Source: Bacteroidota bacterium
Lineage (GTDB): Bacteria > Bacteroidota > Bacteroidia > Flavobacteriales > Weeksellaceae
Assembly: GCA_023461035.1 (NCBI GenBank)
Contig: JAEWOD010000004.1
Coordinates: 62,001-126,000 of the forward strand
DNA length: 64,000 bases
Direction of reading: 5' to 3'
Both the position numbers and the translations under genes were made by a program. The notes below the pieces were generated by a model that did not search any database, was not told the DNA's origin, and saw nothing but the letters and a program-made list of their open reading frames with translations. Below, piece by piece: positions 44,049 through 53,339 of the stretch (the first letter of the stretch is position 1; each line of letters begins with the position of its first letter).

Positions 44049-44503
44049 TGCTTTATTCTGTAAAACTGAATTACTGTTGCGTCTATACTATTATCTTTTG
44101 CCAAATTCAGCACATCCACATTTTGTTTTGCAGCACGGTTAAGGTAAACATAATGGTGTATAATCGTATCTCCTTTATCACTAATCGCTATCAGTCGGGG
44201 ATAGGCTCCATTACTACCACTGACAGAAACTACCTGGTATTGACCGGAATAGCGTACCGTGTCATTTGCAGGATAAGTGACCGTTTCATAACTAAAGCTA
44301 CCATCTCTCTTTAACCGAAATTGTATGAATACTTCTCTGTTTTTCTGTGCCCAGGATCCGAGATGGGCATCGCCTTCCTCCCAATCAGCCCGAATGATTT
44401 CCACATCCTGCGCTTTTTCCCGTTTACGGTCTAGCCAGTGCCGGATACCAAGGAAGGCGGCAACTCCTATAAATAGTACAATAAATCCCCTCAGTCGGTT
44501 CAT
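44045..44503 (-). CDS. Uncharacterised N-terminally anchored protein
   Basis: The 152-residue protein has one N-terminal hydrophobic helix (GFIVLFIGVAAFLGIRHWL) followed by a beta-rich domain (FIQFRLKRDGSFSYETVTYP, YSGQYQVVSVSG). The design resembles small periplasmic beta-barrel-like domains. No family recognised. Coupled to the lipoprotein at 43578. Confidence 0.72.
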   Translation of the reverse strand: MNRLRGFIVLFIGVAAFLGIRHWLDRKREKAQDVEIIRADWEEGDAHLGSWAQKNREVFIQFRLKRDGSFSYETVTYPANDTVRYSGQYQVVSVSGSNGAYPRLIAISDKGDTIIHHYVYLNRAAKQNVDVLNLAKDNSIDATVIQFYRIKQ

Positions 44504-44612
44504 CTCCGGATATTTTACAATAAATGGTGATTCTTTTATAGTTCATATTTTTTGTTGCGGATATAAATTTCCGTAGCAAATTTTTAATTTACAAAAACAT
44601 GTTTTTTATTCC

Positions 44613-45851
44613 TCATTGCTTTATTATTTTTTCACTGTTTCCATATTGATCACAAATAAAATAAACTCCTGCTGAAAACCCACTCATGCTTATATTTGTG
44701 TTTTGTCTGGTATTTATGGTTTTTAGTAATTGACCTTGAATATTGTATAGTTGTAAAACCATAGGTTCTTTTATGTTGATGTATAACTCGTCATCTACCG
44801 GGTTAGGATAAATTGAAAAGTTGTTCCCTGCAATAGCATTAGCTTCAACACTTAACGAACCGTTATCTATAAATACCGAATAGGCGGCGGAATAATTAGA
44901 ACCATCGGTTAAATTTTCTGCGATACCGTTTTTCCAGAGTTTGGCAACATATATTCCCGAACTATTGCGTTCTCGGCCTGCTACATACACATCTCCAGCA
45001 GAAATAGCTACCGAGTGGGCATAAGCGAAAAATGCTCCATCGGTCAATTCTTCTGCTATACCGTTTTTCCAAAGTTTGGCTACGCTTATATCGGAACTAT
45101 TGCGTTCAAACCCTGCCACATATACATCATTGCCCGAAAGGGTAACAGATAAAGCTTCGGCAGGGGTTACTCCTTCGGTCAATTCTTGCGCAATACCGTT
45201 CTTCCAGATTTTAGCTATCGTAATATCACCGTTAAATTCATAGCCTGCTACATACACATCATTGCCCGAAACATATACTGAACTTGCAGCGGCTGTGTTT
45301 GTACCATCAGTCAGGCTTTGTGGTGTGCCGTTTTTCCAGAGTTTTGCTACATCAAAACTTAAACTGTTGCGTTCATAGCCCGCTACATATACGTCGCTTT
45401 CGGAAACCGCGACCGAACGGGCTTCTGCATTGGTTGCCCCATCGGTCAACTCTTCTGCGATACCGTTTTTCCAGAGTGTAGCAACATGATTACCTGAAGT
45501 GCTTTCTTCATGACCTGCTACGTACACGTCATTGTCGGAAACAGCCACCGAAGTAGCGTAGGCATTAGAGCCGTTGTTCAGGCTTTGCGGGATGCCATTT
45601 TTCCAGAGTGTAGCTATATCTTCTATTCCATTGTATAAATATCCGGCCGCGTACACATCATTTCCGGAAACAGCGATAGAATGAGCCATAGAATGAAAAG
45701 ATCCATCGGTCAAATCTTCTGCGATACCGTTTTTCCAGAGTTTCGCGACATCGGTAGTCCCGTTGTTTTCATAGCCCACCACATAAACATCCTGGGCATA
45801 AAGGCTTGTTACCAGTAGTAAGATTGTTTGAAATGCTAAAATTGTTTTCAT
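44613..45851 (-). CDS. Seven-repeat beta-propeller protein with T9SS sorting domain
   Basis: The 412-residue secreted protein (signal peptide ends ..TSLYAQ) has seven tandem repeats of about 44 residues following NDVYVAGYExN...ATLWKNGIAEELTDG...SVAVSG, which would close into a seven-bladed propeller. It ends with a type A sorting domain (FSIYPNPVDDELYINIKEPM ... AGVYFICDQYGNSEKIIKQ). It is expected at the cell surface or outside. Repeat units are highly similar, so recombination between them may vary the copy number. Confidence 0.88.
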   Translation of the reverse strand: MKTILAFQTILLLVTSLYAQDVYVVGYENNGTTDVAKLWKNGIAEDLTDGSFHSMAHSIAVSGNDVYAAGYLYNGIEDIATLWKNGIPQSLNNGSNAYATSVAVSDNDVYVAGHEESTSGNHVATLWKNGIAEELTDGATNAEARSVAVSESDVYVAGYERNSLSFDVAKLWKNGTPQSLTDGTNTAAASSVYVSGNDVYVAGYEFNGDITIAKIWKNGIAQELTEGVTPAEALSVTLSGNDVYVAGFERNSSDISVAKLWKNGIAEELTDGAFFAYAHSVAISAGDVYVAGRERNSSGIYVAKLWKNGIAENLTDGSNYSAAYSVFIDNGSLSVEANAIAGNNFSIYPNPVDDELYINIKEPMVLQLYNIQGQLLKTINTRQNTNISMSGFSAGVYFICDQYGNSEKIIKQ

Positions 45852-45927
45852 TTGTTCTTATTTATTTGTCTTAATAAATCCAGGGAGTAGGATAATCGCT
45901 TAAAATGGAGACAGGTAGTTTGATGAA

Positions 45928-46293
45928 TTATCGTTCTTTTCCTACCATAGCGGCATCGCAGTTAGCCATTGCCTTAAGAATGTTTTCAATTACCAGAGGT
46001 TCGTCCGCAAACATTTCTTCTATATTTTTTTGGTAAGCGGTTACGTCAGCGGAGGTACGTGCTATTTCATCTTTATCACCTCCATTTTTTGCCCTGAACT
46101 CTTTGCGCATGAGCTCGCACCATACACCGGCAATTTCTTCCGGGCTGCCTTCAACGGCAGGTACAGGTGTGTTGGCCGTTTCGGCGGTAACGTATACATC
46201 GGATTCTTTTTCCGAAGAAGTAGTTTCTCCGCAGGAGAATAGTAAAAAAGCACAAAGGGAAATGGCTGTCGATTTTAAAAAGGTTGATGTCAT
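45928..46293 (-). CDS. Small lipoprotein
   Basis: The 121-residue protein has a lipobox LLFSCGET (Cys21), a Thr/Glu/Val-rich linker and an alpha-helical domain with two Cys (GVWCELM, MANCDAAM) that could form a disulfide. Function unknown. Confidence 0.72.
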   Translation of the reverse strand: MTSTFLKSTAISLCAFLLFSCGETTSSEKESDVYVTAETANTPVPAVEGSPEEIAGVWCELMRKEFRAKNGGDKDEIARTSADVTAYQKNIEEMFADEPLVIENILKAMANCDAAMVGKER

Positions 46294-46344
46294 AAGCTGT
46301 TATTTTTATGGGTTATTATTTGAATTATTGGTTTAAGAATTTTA

Positions 46345-47298
46345 TCAGGCGGTTTGTATTTGTTTTACAATAGAAATTAAGTGTTCTTCATCCGTACCAC
46401 AGCATCCGCCAAAAACATTTAAGTGCTTGAAGGCGGTTTTCAGTTTTTTATGTTCCAATGCAAGTTCCTGCGGGTTGCCTCTGTCTAATTCGGTAGCTTC
46501 ATCTAATTCTGCATGGCTTTTGCAGGAAGCATTTGCCCTCAAACCTCTGATGCGTTTTATCCATTCTTCATTTTCTGCCATTTTCAATTCATCAAAGAAG
46601 TGGGTAGGGTGCGCGCAGTTTATCATATAATAGACAGGAGGGACTGTGGCGTTGTTATCCACCATTCTAATTGCTTCTTTTAAACCCATCCCGGAGGGCA
46701 GCTTTCCGTCTATTTCTACGGTAAAAGAAATTACAACAGGAAGATTTACCATAGCTGATGCATTGGCAATCCCGATGGCTTCCTCTGCATAATTCATGGT
46801 GATAGCCGAAATGATATTAACCGGTGTTTGGCTAAAAACCTTTATTTGTTCGGAATGGTAGTTTTGGGCGTCTCCGGCAGTCATGATATTTCCGGGAATA
46901 TAGCCATCTCCACGCGGGCCTATACATCCACTGAGAATAATTTTACTGATGTCCTTTTCAAATTCACTTTTAAGACTGGCAAGCAGCTCAATCGCTTTTT
47001 TATTAACTTCTTCTATGGCCGATTTAGAATAACCTGTTTTTTCAATCCAATCGGGGTTTGAACGCCATGTAGGGCTTTCTAAAATAAATCCGGTCTGGTA
47101 CTCTTTTGCAATGTTCAAATACCGCCTGTAGTAACCGGCTAATGCTTGGTAGCCTTTATCATCTTTTAATAAATCAAATGCCGCAAAATTGGGAAGTTCA
47201 TATCCTTCAAGAAAAACCATGGTGGTTTCCAGACCGCCGTCAGTCAAAAACAGACCGGTAGTTTGATGTGGTAAAATGGTAGTATTTATATTGCTCAT
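46345..47298 (-). CDS. Homocysteine S-methyltransferase family protein
   Basis: The 317-residue enzyme has the family start FLTDGGLETTMVFLEGYELP and zinc ligands Cys in MINCAHPTHF and the Cys pair in NVFGGCCGTDEEHL. It transfers a methyl group from a donor such as S-methylmethionine to homocysteine or a related thiol. The start fits an ATG at 47298. It is preceded by a secreted protein gene on the same strand (21 bp gap). Confidence 0.9.
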   Translation of the reverse strand: MSNINTTILPHQTTGLFLTDGGLETTMVFLEGYELPNFAAFDLLKDDKGYQALAGYYRRYLNIAKEYQTGFILESPTWRSNPDWIEKTGYSKSAIEEVNKKAIELLASLKSEFEKDISKIILSGCIGPRGDGYIPGNIMTAGDAQNYHSEQIKVFSQTPVNIISAITMNYAEEAIGIANASAMVNLPVVISFTVEIDGKLPSGMGLKEAIRMVDNNATVPPVYYMINCAHPTHFFDELKMAENEEWIKRIRGLRANASCKSHAELDEATELDRGNPQELALEHKKLKTAFKHLNVFGGCCGTDEEHLISIVKQIQTA

Positions 47299-47319
47299 AA
47301 TTTAAGCTTATTTTATCAT

Positions 47320-48441
47320 TTAGTCAGGGCAACCTGCAGGTTGTGATTTGACAAATTGAGCATAACTGGCACCATAAGTTCCTCCTCCAGCATAATCCTG
47401 GATGATGTTTACATAGATGATTCGACAGTAGCCATCATCGGTGCTTGATGTCGGGTATTTTGCGTAAATCATTCCGTGCTTGTAGCGGTATTGGGGAATG
47501 TCCAGTTCATTTTTCTGTATCTGCCAGTTGGCTTCCAGTAATCCTATTCCCAATTCTTTTGCCTGGTGCAAGTCATTTACGGCACTGCGCAATAATTTTT
47601 CTTCGGCAGCATTATGCACTTTATACCCAACTGGTTTGTACAATGGCAACGTTTTTTGAGCAGCAGCCGCAATCTCATTCAGAACATCTTCAAGACAAGG
47701 AAATAAATGTCCCCATTTCTTTTCGAATTCCATTCTTTGAGTAGGCGAAATAGCGGCCTGTAAATATTCATTCCGCCGGTCGTTAAAATCCTCAACATAC
47801 CAGGTTCTGCCAGCGGTAAAGCTCTTTGCCTGCTCCAGTGTGGTTTGCATATCTTCTTTAATAGAACTGATGCGGGCTTTATCAATGGCAGAGAGACTAC
47901 TACAATCACCCTCTTTAGGTAAATCCTTTGTCAGCATATTAAAATAAGCTTCGCGATTCGTCAGGATATCATCCCATATCGCAGGGTTTTCTTCATATTT
48001 TTTACCGGTATTGGGTCGGTTGGGAAATTTCTGTTTAAACTCTTTTTCCATTGCCGCCAGTTGGGGTAACTCATCCTGCAATTGTTTTTTCGTTTCATAA
48101 GATTCGAAGTTGACAATGCGGCCGTGAAAATTACCTACCTTTCCGGGATCCAGTTGGTTCTTTTGGGCATAATAATAGAGATAAGGGCTGATAAAATAAT
48201 CCTTGTAGGTAGGAACAGAACTATTATCGTCATACACCATTCGATAATCTCTTAAAGCGTCGTACCAATCAATGTTCTTACTGTTTTCCTGCTTGGAATT
48301 GTTGTTGTCCATAGTAGTTGATTCTTTTTTTATTTTAGGGACTTCTGGAGTTTTTACGGAAATGTTGATTTGAGCAAAGGACGTTAGGGGGAAAGCCAAC
48401 CAGCTTGCTATCAATATGGAAAAGAGGGCTGTTTTTTTCAT
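47320..48441 (-). CDS. Uncharacterised secreted protein
   Basis: The 373-residue protein has a signal peptide (LIASWLAFPLTSFAQ) followed by a Lys/Asn/Ser-rich linker and a mostly helical domain with a Cys pair region (EGDCSSLSA, LFPCLED) and final AGCPD. No known domain was recognised. It is divergent from the sensor kinase at 48712, whose regulator may control it (inference). Confidence 0.75.
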   Translation of the reverse strand: MKKTALFSILIASWLAFPLTSFAQINISVKTPEVPKIKKESTTMDNNNSKQENSKNIDWYDALRDYRMVYDDNSSVPTYKDYFISPYLYYYAQKNQLDPGKVGNFHGRIVNFESYETKKQLQDELPQLAAMEKEFKQKFPNRPNTGKKYEENPAIWDDILTNREAYFNMLTKDLPKEGDCSSLSAIDKARISSIKEDMQTTLEQAKSFTAGRTWYVEDFNDRRNEYLQAAISPTQRMEFEKKWGHLFPCLEDVLNEIAAAAQKTLPLYKPVGYKVHNAAEEKLLRSAVNDLHQAKELGIGLLEANWQIQKNELDIPQYRYKHGMIYAKYPTSSTDDGYCRIIYVNIIQDYAGGGTYGASYAQFVKSQPAGCPD

Positions 48442-48711
48442 GCTTTTATGTTTTAGTTATAATAATGTGACCTATTTGTATGGTTATGATGGCTAAGCCG
48501 TGATTTTACTTCCCTATAATTTGCGTACAGCATAATTTCTGTTTAAAATTATTCTGCAATACCGTGGTATGCAATCAGGTTTTTACTAACGGCAGGGTTG
48601 GTTTTTTTATCGGCAGGGAAATCTACTTCGAACTTTTGTTACTTTGTTCCGGTAATCTTTAGCAAGCCTGATATGGTGTTTGTTAGAAAGTTTTGTCTTA
48701 CCTTTTCCTAT

Positions 48712-51700
48712 ATGAACCGTAGTAAAATCCTGCATTGGCTTCTCTGTTTATTCTCCATTTTATGGCAGCATACTTATATGCAGGCGCAATCATTTGAAGA
48801 GAATGACTTTGCGCTTTATCGTGTTCAGGATGGATTAACACATAATCATATAACCGGGCTGGCACAGGATGATCATGGTTATTTATGGATTGCTACCCAG
48901 AAAGGATTGAACCGCTACGACGGGAATAGTTTTTTACAATTCTATAGTGACAGCAGCCGAACCAGTCTTCCGAATGAACATCTGAGGGAATTAAGATGGA
49001 TAAAGGACGGCAGGGTAGGGATGAGAACAGCGGCAGGCTTTCATTTAGTGAATGCTAAAACCCTGCAGCAACGAAACATTATTCTTCCTGCCGGCGCGCT
49101 CAATAGTTTCCATATTGAGAATAATATTCAAGGATGGAACACGGATGATGGCGGTAATCTTTTTCTTTTGACATCAGTGGGATTTTACCACTTCAACAAA
49201 AAAGATGAATTGGTTTTCCATTATGAACATTATAAAGAGGAAGACAAAGGAAAATTGGACAAACCCTTTGGGCGTGGAGATGGAATTATTTTAGCACAGC
49301 CCGGAACATTGCTTATCGCCACTACGGCAGGTACCTTTATTTATCATATTGCCCATAAAGATTTCCATGCTGTCGGACAGAAAGATGAGGCACTGTTTCA
49401 GCAAATCGATCCGGCAAAAAAATGGGTGCACTTTATGCACTGCGATGAAAAATCTTTTAGTGTGGTAAGGGAGCAGGCTACAGAATTAGCCTGGTACGAC
49501 TTAGCGAAAAATAAAAAATATCTGATTAAAACAACGCTTACCGGTTTAAACAATTTATTCGGCTGGCGAAGCAAAATAACCCGTGTCAACGATTCGACAT
49601 TTACCATTACCGGAAATAATAAGGGTTTCTACCTGATGCGGTACAACAAAGTCAAAGACGAATACCGCATATTACCCGAACTTTATTTACCCAACTATTT
49701 ATGCCGAACCATTTTTTCCGATAAACAAAACCGTCTGTGGATCGGTACCGACAGAGGATTGTTGCGGCAAAAACAATTTTCAGGAAATTTAGAAAAGAGA
49801 GTACTTCCGCATGACGACAATCCTTTAGACAGACCGGTGAATGTCAGCAGCATGGCGGTTGCAGGGGATAAATTGTTCGTGGGCACTTTTGGTGCCGGTA
49901 TTTATGTGTTCGACAAAAGCTCACTCCGGTTTTTAAAACGCATTGATTTTTCCAATACTGGTAATACGGCAAATCACGTTTATCAATTGCTTGCTTTAAG
50001 CAAAGACAATGTATATGCGGCTACCTATGGCTCGCTTATCAGCATTCAAACCAATAATTATCAATACCAATCTGTTTCATTGCCGGATTTTAATAAGGAT
50101 GTTGATTGGATTTCCTGGATGCATTTGGCGCTGGATGGAACCTTGTACATCAGCACTTCAAAGAATAATGTTTTTTATTATCGTCAGGCAGGGGAATCTG
50201 ATTTTAAGAAGGCTGATTTCAGTAAGGAATCACTTTTCAATATACTTACGCCCATGCACATCAGTGAAGACATAGAAGGTAATATCTGGTTCAGCGGGCA
50301 TGGTATCTGTCGTTTTAATATAGCTGAAGAGAAGTTTGACCTCCTTTTGGATTCGTTTCCGAAAATAAAAAACGAAAGAAAAGAAACAGGACAGATTGCT
50401 TTTGATAAAAACGGAAAAATGTATTTCGGCGTGGAAGAAAACGGTTTGATGATTTACAACCCTGCCGATAAAAAATTTGAACACATTACCCGAAGTAACG
50501 GTTTACCCGACAATATCATTGACGCCGTTTATCTTCATAAAAACAAATTATGGTTAGGTACCGAAAGCGGATTGGCTAATTACGATATTCATTCAAAAAA
50601 AATATTTTCATTTGGGCTCAATGACAATATGCCAGAAGGCGGGGTGACCGCATATTCCTTTTTTTATGATTCGGTTGCTGATGAACTCTACGCGGGGTTT
50701 CATAATGCCGTTGTACGTTTCAATCCCGATCAGTTGTCCAAAAACAATTTACCTTCTTATTTTTTTATTGAAAGTATTCAGATAGCCGGTTCCTTTGTTT
50801 TGTATCATCCTTCCGAAAGATTATCGCTCAGTTATAAAAACAACAACCTTGTAGTCAATCTTTCTGCAGTCAACTTTGAAGATGCACACCAGCAACTATT
50901 TGCATATCGTTTGATAAAAGAAGGAGGAGAGGAGTGGACAGAAATCGGAAAACAACGAAACATCATATTCAGCAATCTGGCACCGGGAGCGTACAAATTG
51001 CAGGTTAAGGTTTATGTGCAAAACAACAGTTGGCAGCCACAGATAAGGGAGATAAACATTCTGATCGAACCACCTTTATGGCGCAGAACCTGGTTTATGA
51101 TAATTTGTGCTTTGCTGATTATTTCAACGATTGGTATTATATTCAGAACAAGAATAAAAAACATACGCAGAAATGCACAAATCAATACACAGATTGCTGA
51201 ACTGGAAATGAAAGGACTCCATGCGCAAATGAACCCTCATTTCGTCTTTAATGCACTCAACAGTATTAAAGAAATGGTATTGGTGGACGAAAAGAAACAG
51301 GCGAGCCGTTACCTTAGCAAGTTTGCCCAATTGGTACGCACCAACCTGGAACAGTCCCAGCAAACCTTTGTAACATTGGAACAAAGTGTCGATCATTTAA
51401 AACAATATCTCGAAATGGAAAAAATCCGTTTTCGCGATTTTTTATATTCCATAGAAATAGGCGAAAGTGTAGAAACTGAAGCTATTAAAATTCCACCAAT
51501 GCTGCTTCAGCCTCTTGTGGAAAATGCCATCTGGCATGGGCTTCGTTCATTAAAGGAGGAAAAAAGAATAGTCATCCGTTTTTTGAAAGACGAGGAATAT
51601 TTAGTTTGTGAAATAGATGATAATGGTATAGGTATTAATAAATCCTTAAAAGCAAGAGAAAATTATCAGCACACGCACAGTTCGATGGGTATTGCCAATA

Positions 51701-51846
51701 TTCGCGAACGATTAGAATTACTCAATGAAAAATACGGAATCAGTTGTTCCCTAATCATTAAAGACAAATCTGAGTTATCCGGTGGGAGCGAAAGCGGTAC
51801 CATTGCTACATTAATGTTTAAATTAGCAAGCGTATGGAAAATATAA
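48712..51846 (+). CDS. Beta-propeller (Y_Y_Y) LytS-type sensor histidine kinase
   Basis: From ATG 48712 the protein has 1044 residues. A signal peptide (WLLCLFSILWQHTYMQAQ) precedes two-component regulator propeller repeats (DDHGYLWIATQKGLNRYDGN, KQNRLWIGTDRGLLR, KNKLWLGTESGLANYDIHSK), a Y_Y_Y domain near 700-800, one TM helix (TWFMIICALLIISTIGIIF) and a His-kinase domain with HAQMNPHFVFNALNS (His about 842), LLQPLVENAIWHG and CEIDDNGIGI. An upstream in-frame start at 48598 would hide the signal peptide and is not preferred. Overlaps the LytTR regulator gene by 13 bp. The ligand may be a glycan or other surface signal. Confidence 0.93.
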   Translation: MNRSKILHWLLCLFSILWQHTYMQAQSFEENDFALYRVQDGLTHNHITGLAQDDHGYLWIATQKGLNRYDGNSFLQFYSDSSRTSLPNEHLRELRWIKDGRVGMRTAAGFHLVNAKTLQQRNIILPAGALNSFHIENNIQGWNTDDGGNLFLLTSVGFYHFNKKDELVFHYEHYKEEDKGKLDKPFGRGDGIILAQPGTLLIATTAGTFIYHIAHKDFHAVGQKDEALFQQIDPAKKWVHFMHCDEKSFSVVREQATELAWYDLAKNKKYLIKTTLTGLNNLFGWRSKITRVNDSTFTITGNNKGFYLMRYNKVKDEYRILPELYLPNYLCRTIFSDKQNRLWIGTDRGLLRQKQFSGNLEKRVLPHDDNPLDRPVNVSSMAVAGDKLFVGTFGAGIYVFDKSSLRFLKRIDFSNTGNTANHVYQLLALSKDNVYAATYGSLISIQTNNYQYQSVSLPDFNKDVDWISWMHLALDGTLYISTSKNNVFYYRQAGESDFKKADFSKESLFNILTPMHISEDIEGNIWFSGHGICRFNIAEEKFDLLLDSFPKIKNERKETGQIAFDKNGKMYFGVEENGLMIYNPADKKFEHITRSNGLPDNIIDAVYLHKNKLWLGTESGLANYDIHSKKIFSFGLNDNMPEGGVTAYSFFYDSVADELYAGFHNAVVRFNPDQLSKNNLPSYFFIESIQIAGSFVLYHPSERLSLSYKNNNLVVNLSAVNFEDAHQQLFAYRLIKEGGEEWTEIGKQRNIIFSNLAPGAYKLQVKVYVQNNSWQPQIREINILIEPPLWRRTWFMIICALLIISTIGIIFRTRIKNIRRNAQINTQIAELEMKGLHAQMNPHFVFNALNSIKEMVLVDEKKQASRYLSKFAQLVRTNLEQSQQTFVTLEQSVDHLKQYLEMEKIRFRDFLYSIEIGESVETEAIKIPPMLLQPLVENAIWHGLRSLKEEKRIVIRFLKDEEYLVCEIDDNGIGINKSLKARENYQHTHSSMGIANIRERLELLNEKYGISCSLIIKDKSELSGGSESGTIATLMFKLASVWKI

Positions 51847-52601
51847 AAACCATTTTGGTAGATGATGAACGCAGCGGCATCAATACCCTGCATCAACTGC
51901 TGGAGGAATATTGCCCCGAAGTGGAAATAATCGCCACTTGTTCCGATGCCGATTCGGCAAAAGAAAAGATAGAAAACCTTCATCCTCAATTGGTATTTCT
52001 GGATATATCTATGCCACTAAAAACAGGCTTTGATCTGCTTGCCGAATTAGACACGATTAACTTCGAAATCATTTTTGTAACCGCACATAATCAATATGCG
52101 ATTCAGGCCTTCCGATATAGTGCAGTGGACTATTTGGTAAAACCTGTGGACGAGGATCTGTTGATTGATGCCGTAAAACGTGCCGTAAAACGAATAAAGG
52201 CCAATTCAAACGAATATACTTTAAATACGCTGCTTCATAATATACGTTCTGCCCAATCACCTGCAGAAATGAAGCTGTGCATCAGTTCTTTAAAAGGATT
52301 TAGTGTAGTTCATTTGAAAGATATACTTTATTGTGAAGCATCAGGCAGCTATACCAACCTATATTTTGTCAATGGTACAGTCAGCTGTTCTACAAAGCCC
52401 ATTTACCAATACGAAGAAATACTTGCCGATGCCGGATTTATCCGGGTACATAAATCTTTTTTAGTAAACATCATACACATCGACGGATATCAGCGCGGAG
52501 AAGGCGGTTTCGTTATTTTAAGCGATGGGAAAAACATAGAAGTGAGCCGCAGAAAAAGAGAAGAGTTGATGGGTGTTATGAAGAAGTTTTATAAGTACTG
52601 A
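51834..52601 (+). CDS. LytTR-family response regulator
   Basis: The 255-residue regulator has a receiver domain (DDE 10-12, phospho-Asp57 in LVFLDISMPL, Thr in IIFVTAHNQ, Lys in YLVKPVDE) and a LytTR DNA-binding domain (CEASGSYTNLYFVNG, FIRVHKSFLVNIIHI, LSDGKNIEVSRRKREEL). It is the partner of the kinase just upstream and the last host gene before the phage-like element. Confidence 0.95.
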   Translation: MENIKTILVDDERSGINTLHQLLEEYCPEVEIIATCSDADSAKEKIENLHPQLVFLDISMPLKTGFDLLAELDTINFEIIFVTAHNQYAIQAFRYSAVDYLVKPVDEDLLIDAVKRAVKRIKANSNEYTLNTLLHNIRSAQSPAEMKLCISSLKGFSVVHLKDILYCEASGSYTNLYFVNGTVSCSTKPIYQYEEILADAGFIRVHKSFLVNIIHIDGYQRGEGGFVILSDGKNIEVSRRKREELMGVMKKFYKY

Positions 52602-52678
52602 ATAATGTATGATAACAATGAAAAGGACAATTAATTATAAACAGAAGGCATTTTAGTTCAAATTCTTTTTTTATAATT

Positions 52679-52706
52679 TTTTCCTATAATTTATAATATG
52701 CAGAAC
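52679..52706. other. Hybrid Xer site at left end of the phage element (attL)
   Basis: TTTTCCTATAA TTTATA (52679-52695) is identical to the XerC arm plus 6-bp centre of the full dif site at 61636, followed by ATATGCAGAAC instead of the XerD arm TTATGTTAAAT. Such a half-conserved site is what results when a phage circle carrying only a XerC arm recombines with dif. Confidence 0.75.
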
Positions 52707-52742
52707 GCATATTGTTGATTTTCAATACATTAAATAAAGAAC

Positions 52743-52831
52743 AACGCAAGTTTGTCACTACTTGCGTTTCAAATATATAAATAAATTCAATTAAAGCAAC
52801 ATTTTAAAACATAATTGTCACAGGTTGCGTT
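52743..52831. other. Candidate phage replication origin (hairpin plus iterons)
   Basis: AACGCAAGT (52743-52751) and ACTTGCGTT (52760-52768) form a perfect 9-bp stem with an 8-nt loop. TTGTCACTACTTGCGTT (52752-52768) is repeated as TTGTCACAGGTTGCGTT (52815-52831). Stem-loop with iterons in the only long noncoding stretch of a rolling-circle element suggests the Rep nick/bind site. Confidence 0.55.
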
Positions 52832-52861
52832 AAATCAAATACCAAAAAGATAAAAAAAAAC

Positions 52862-52888
52862 AAAAAAAAATGCCCCTGAATAGGAGCA
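52862..52888 (-). terminator. Phage late-operon terminator
   Basis: On the minus strand GCTCCT-ATTC-AGGGGC is followed by ATTTTTTTTTG, directly after the last phage gene (stop at 52896). Confidence 0.8.
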
Positions 52889-52895
52889 ATGGAAA

Positions 52896-53285
52896 TTATT
52901 TATCGTGAACCTTCTTATGTTTACTGGGATATTTACTATTTAATAACTGATAATACAAATCAGCTGAAACAAAAGATTTTTTATACAAATCATTCATACG
53001 ATTATATTCATCTTGCGCTTTATCCAAATCCTTTAACTTTTGTTCCTTTGAACGTCCTAAAACATAACCATTTGCAGATTCTAAATTATTATGAGCAATA
53101 GCCCGATAACCACTATATTTTTCTGTAAGGTCTGAATAATAAGTATACAATACAACTAACAACCCTTCATCATTAATTTTTAAATTTTCAACTTCCTTTA
53201 AAACATCATTTTCATTTGTTGGAAATTGTTGCGAAAATAGAGTAGAGGACACTACCACTAAAACAAGAATAAATATTTTTTTCAT
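52896..53285 (-). CDS. Phage-encoded secreted protein
   Basis: From ATG 53285 the product has 129 residues with a signal peptide MKKIFILVLVVVSSTLFSQQ and a helical, charged mature part (LENLKIND..., DLDKAQDEYNRMNDLYKKSF). It is the last gene of the phage transcript, between two terminators, so it may be expressed at another level than virion genes, perhaps as a lysis helper or host-exclusion factor. No homologue recognised. Confidence 0.65.
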   Translation of the reverse strand: MKKIFILVLVVVSSTLFSQQFPTNENDVLKEVENLKINDEGLLVVLYTYYSDLTEKYSGYRAIAHNNLESANGYVLGRSKEQKLKDLDKAQDEYNRMNDLYKKSFVSADLYYQLLNSKYPSKHKKVHDK

Positions 53286-53310
53286 AAGTCTAAATTTTCC
53301 ACTAAATAAC

Positions 53311-53339
53311 AAAAAAAATGCCGTACTTACAAGAACGGC
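53311..53339 (-). terminator. Internal phage terminator
   Basis: GCCGT (complement of 53335-53339) pairs with ACGGC across a 10-nt loop on the minus strand, followed by ATTTTTTTTG, between the genes at 53327 and 52896. Confidence 0.7.

Noticed and set aside
52602..52678. tRNA as attachment site of the phage
   Set aside because: No cloverleaf or tRNA 3' end is present on either flank; the repeats match dif instead.
52889..53101. Plus-strand ORF opposite the secreted phage protein gene
   Set aside because: It is the complement of a gene with a good signal peptide and has no sensible domain or start signal.
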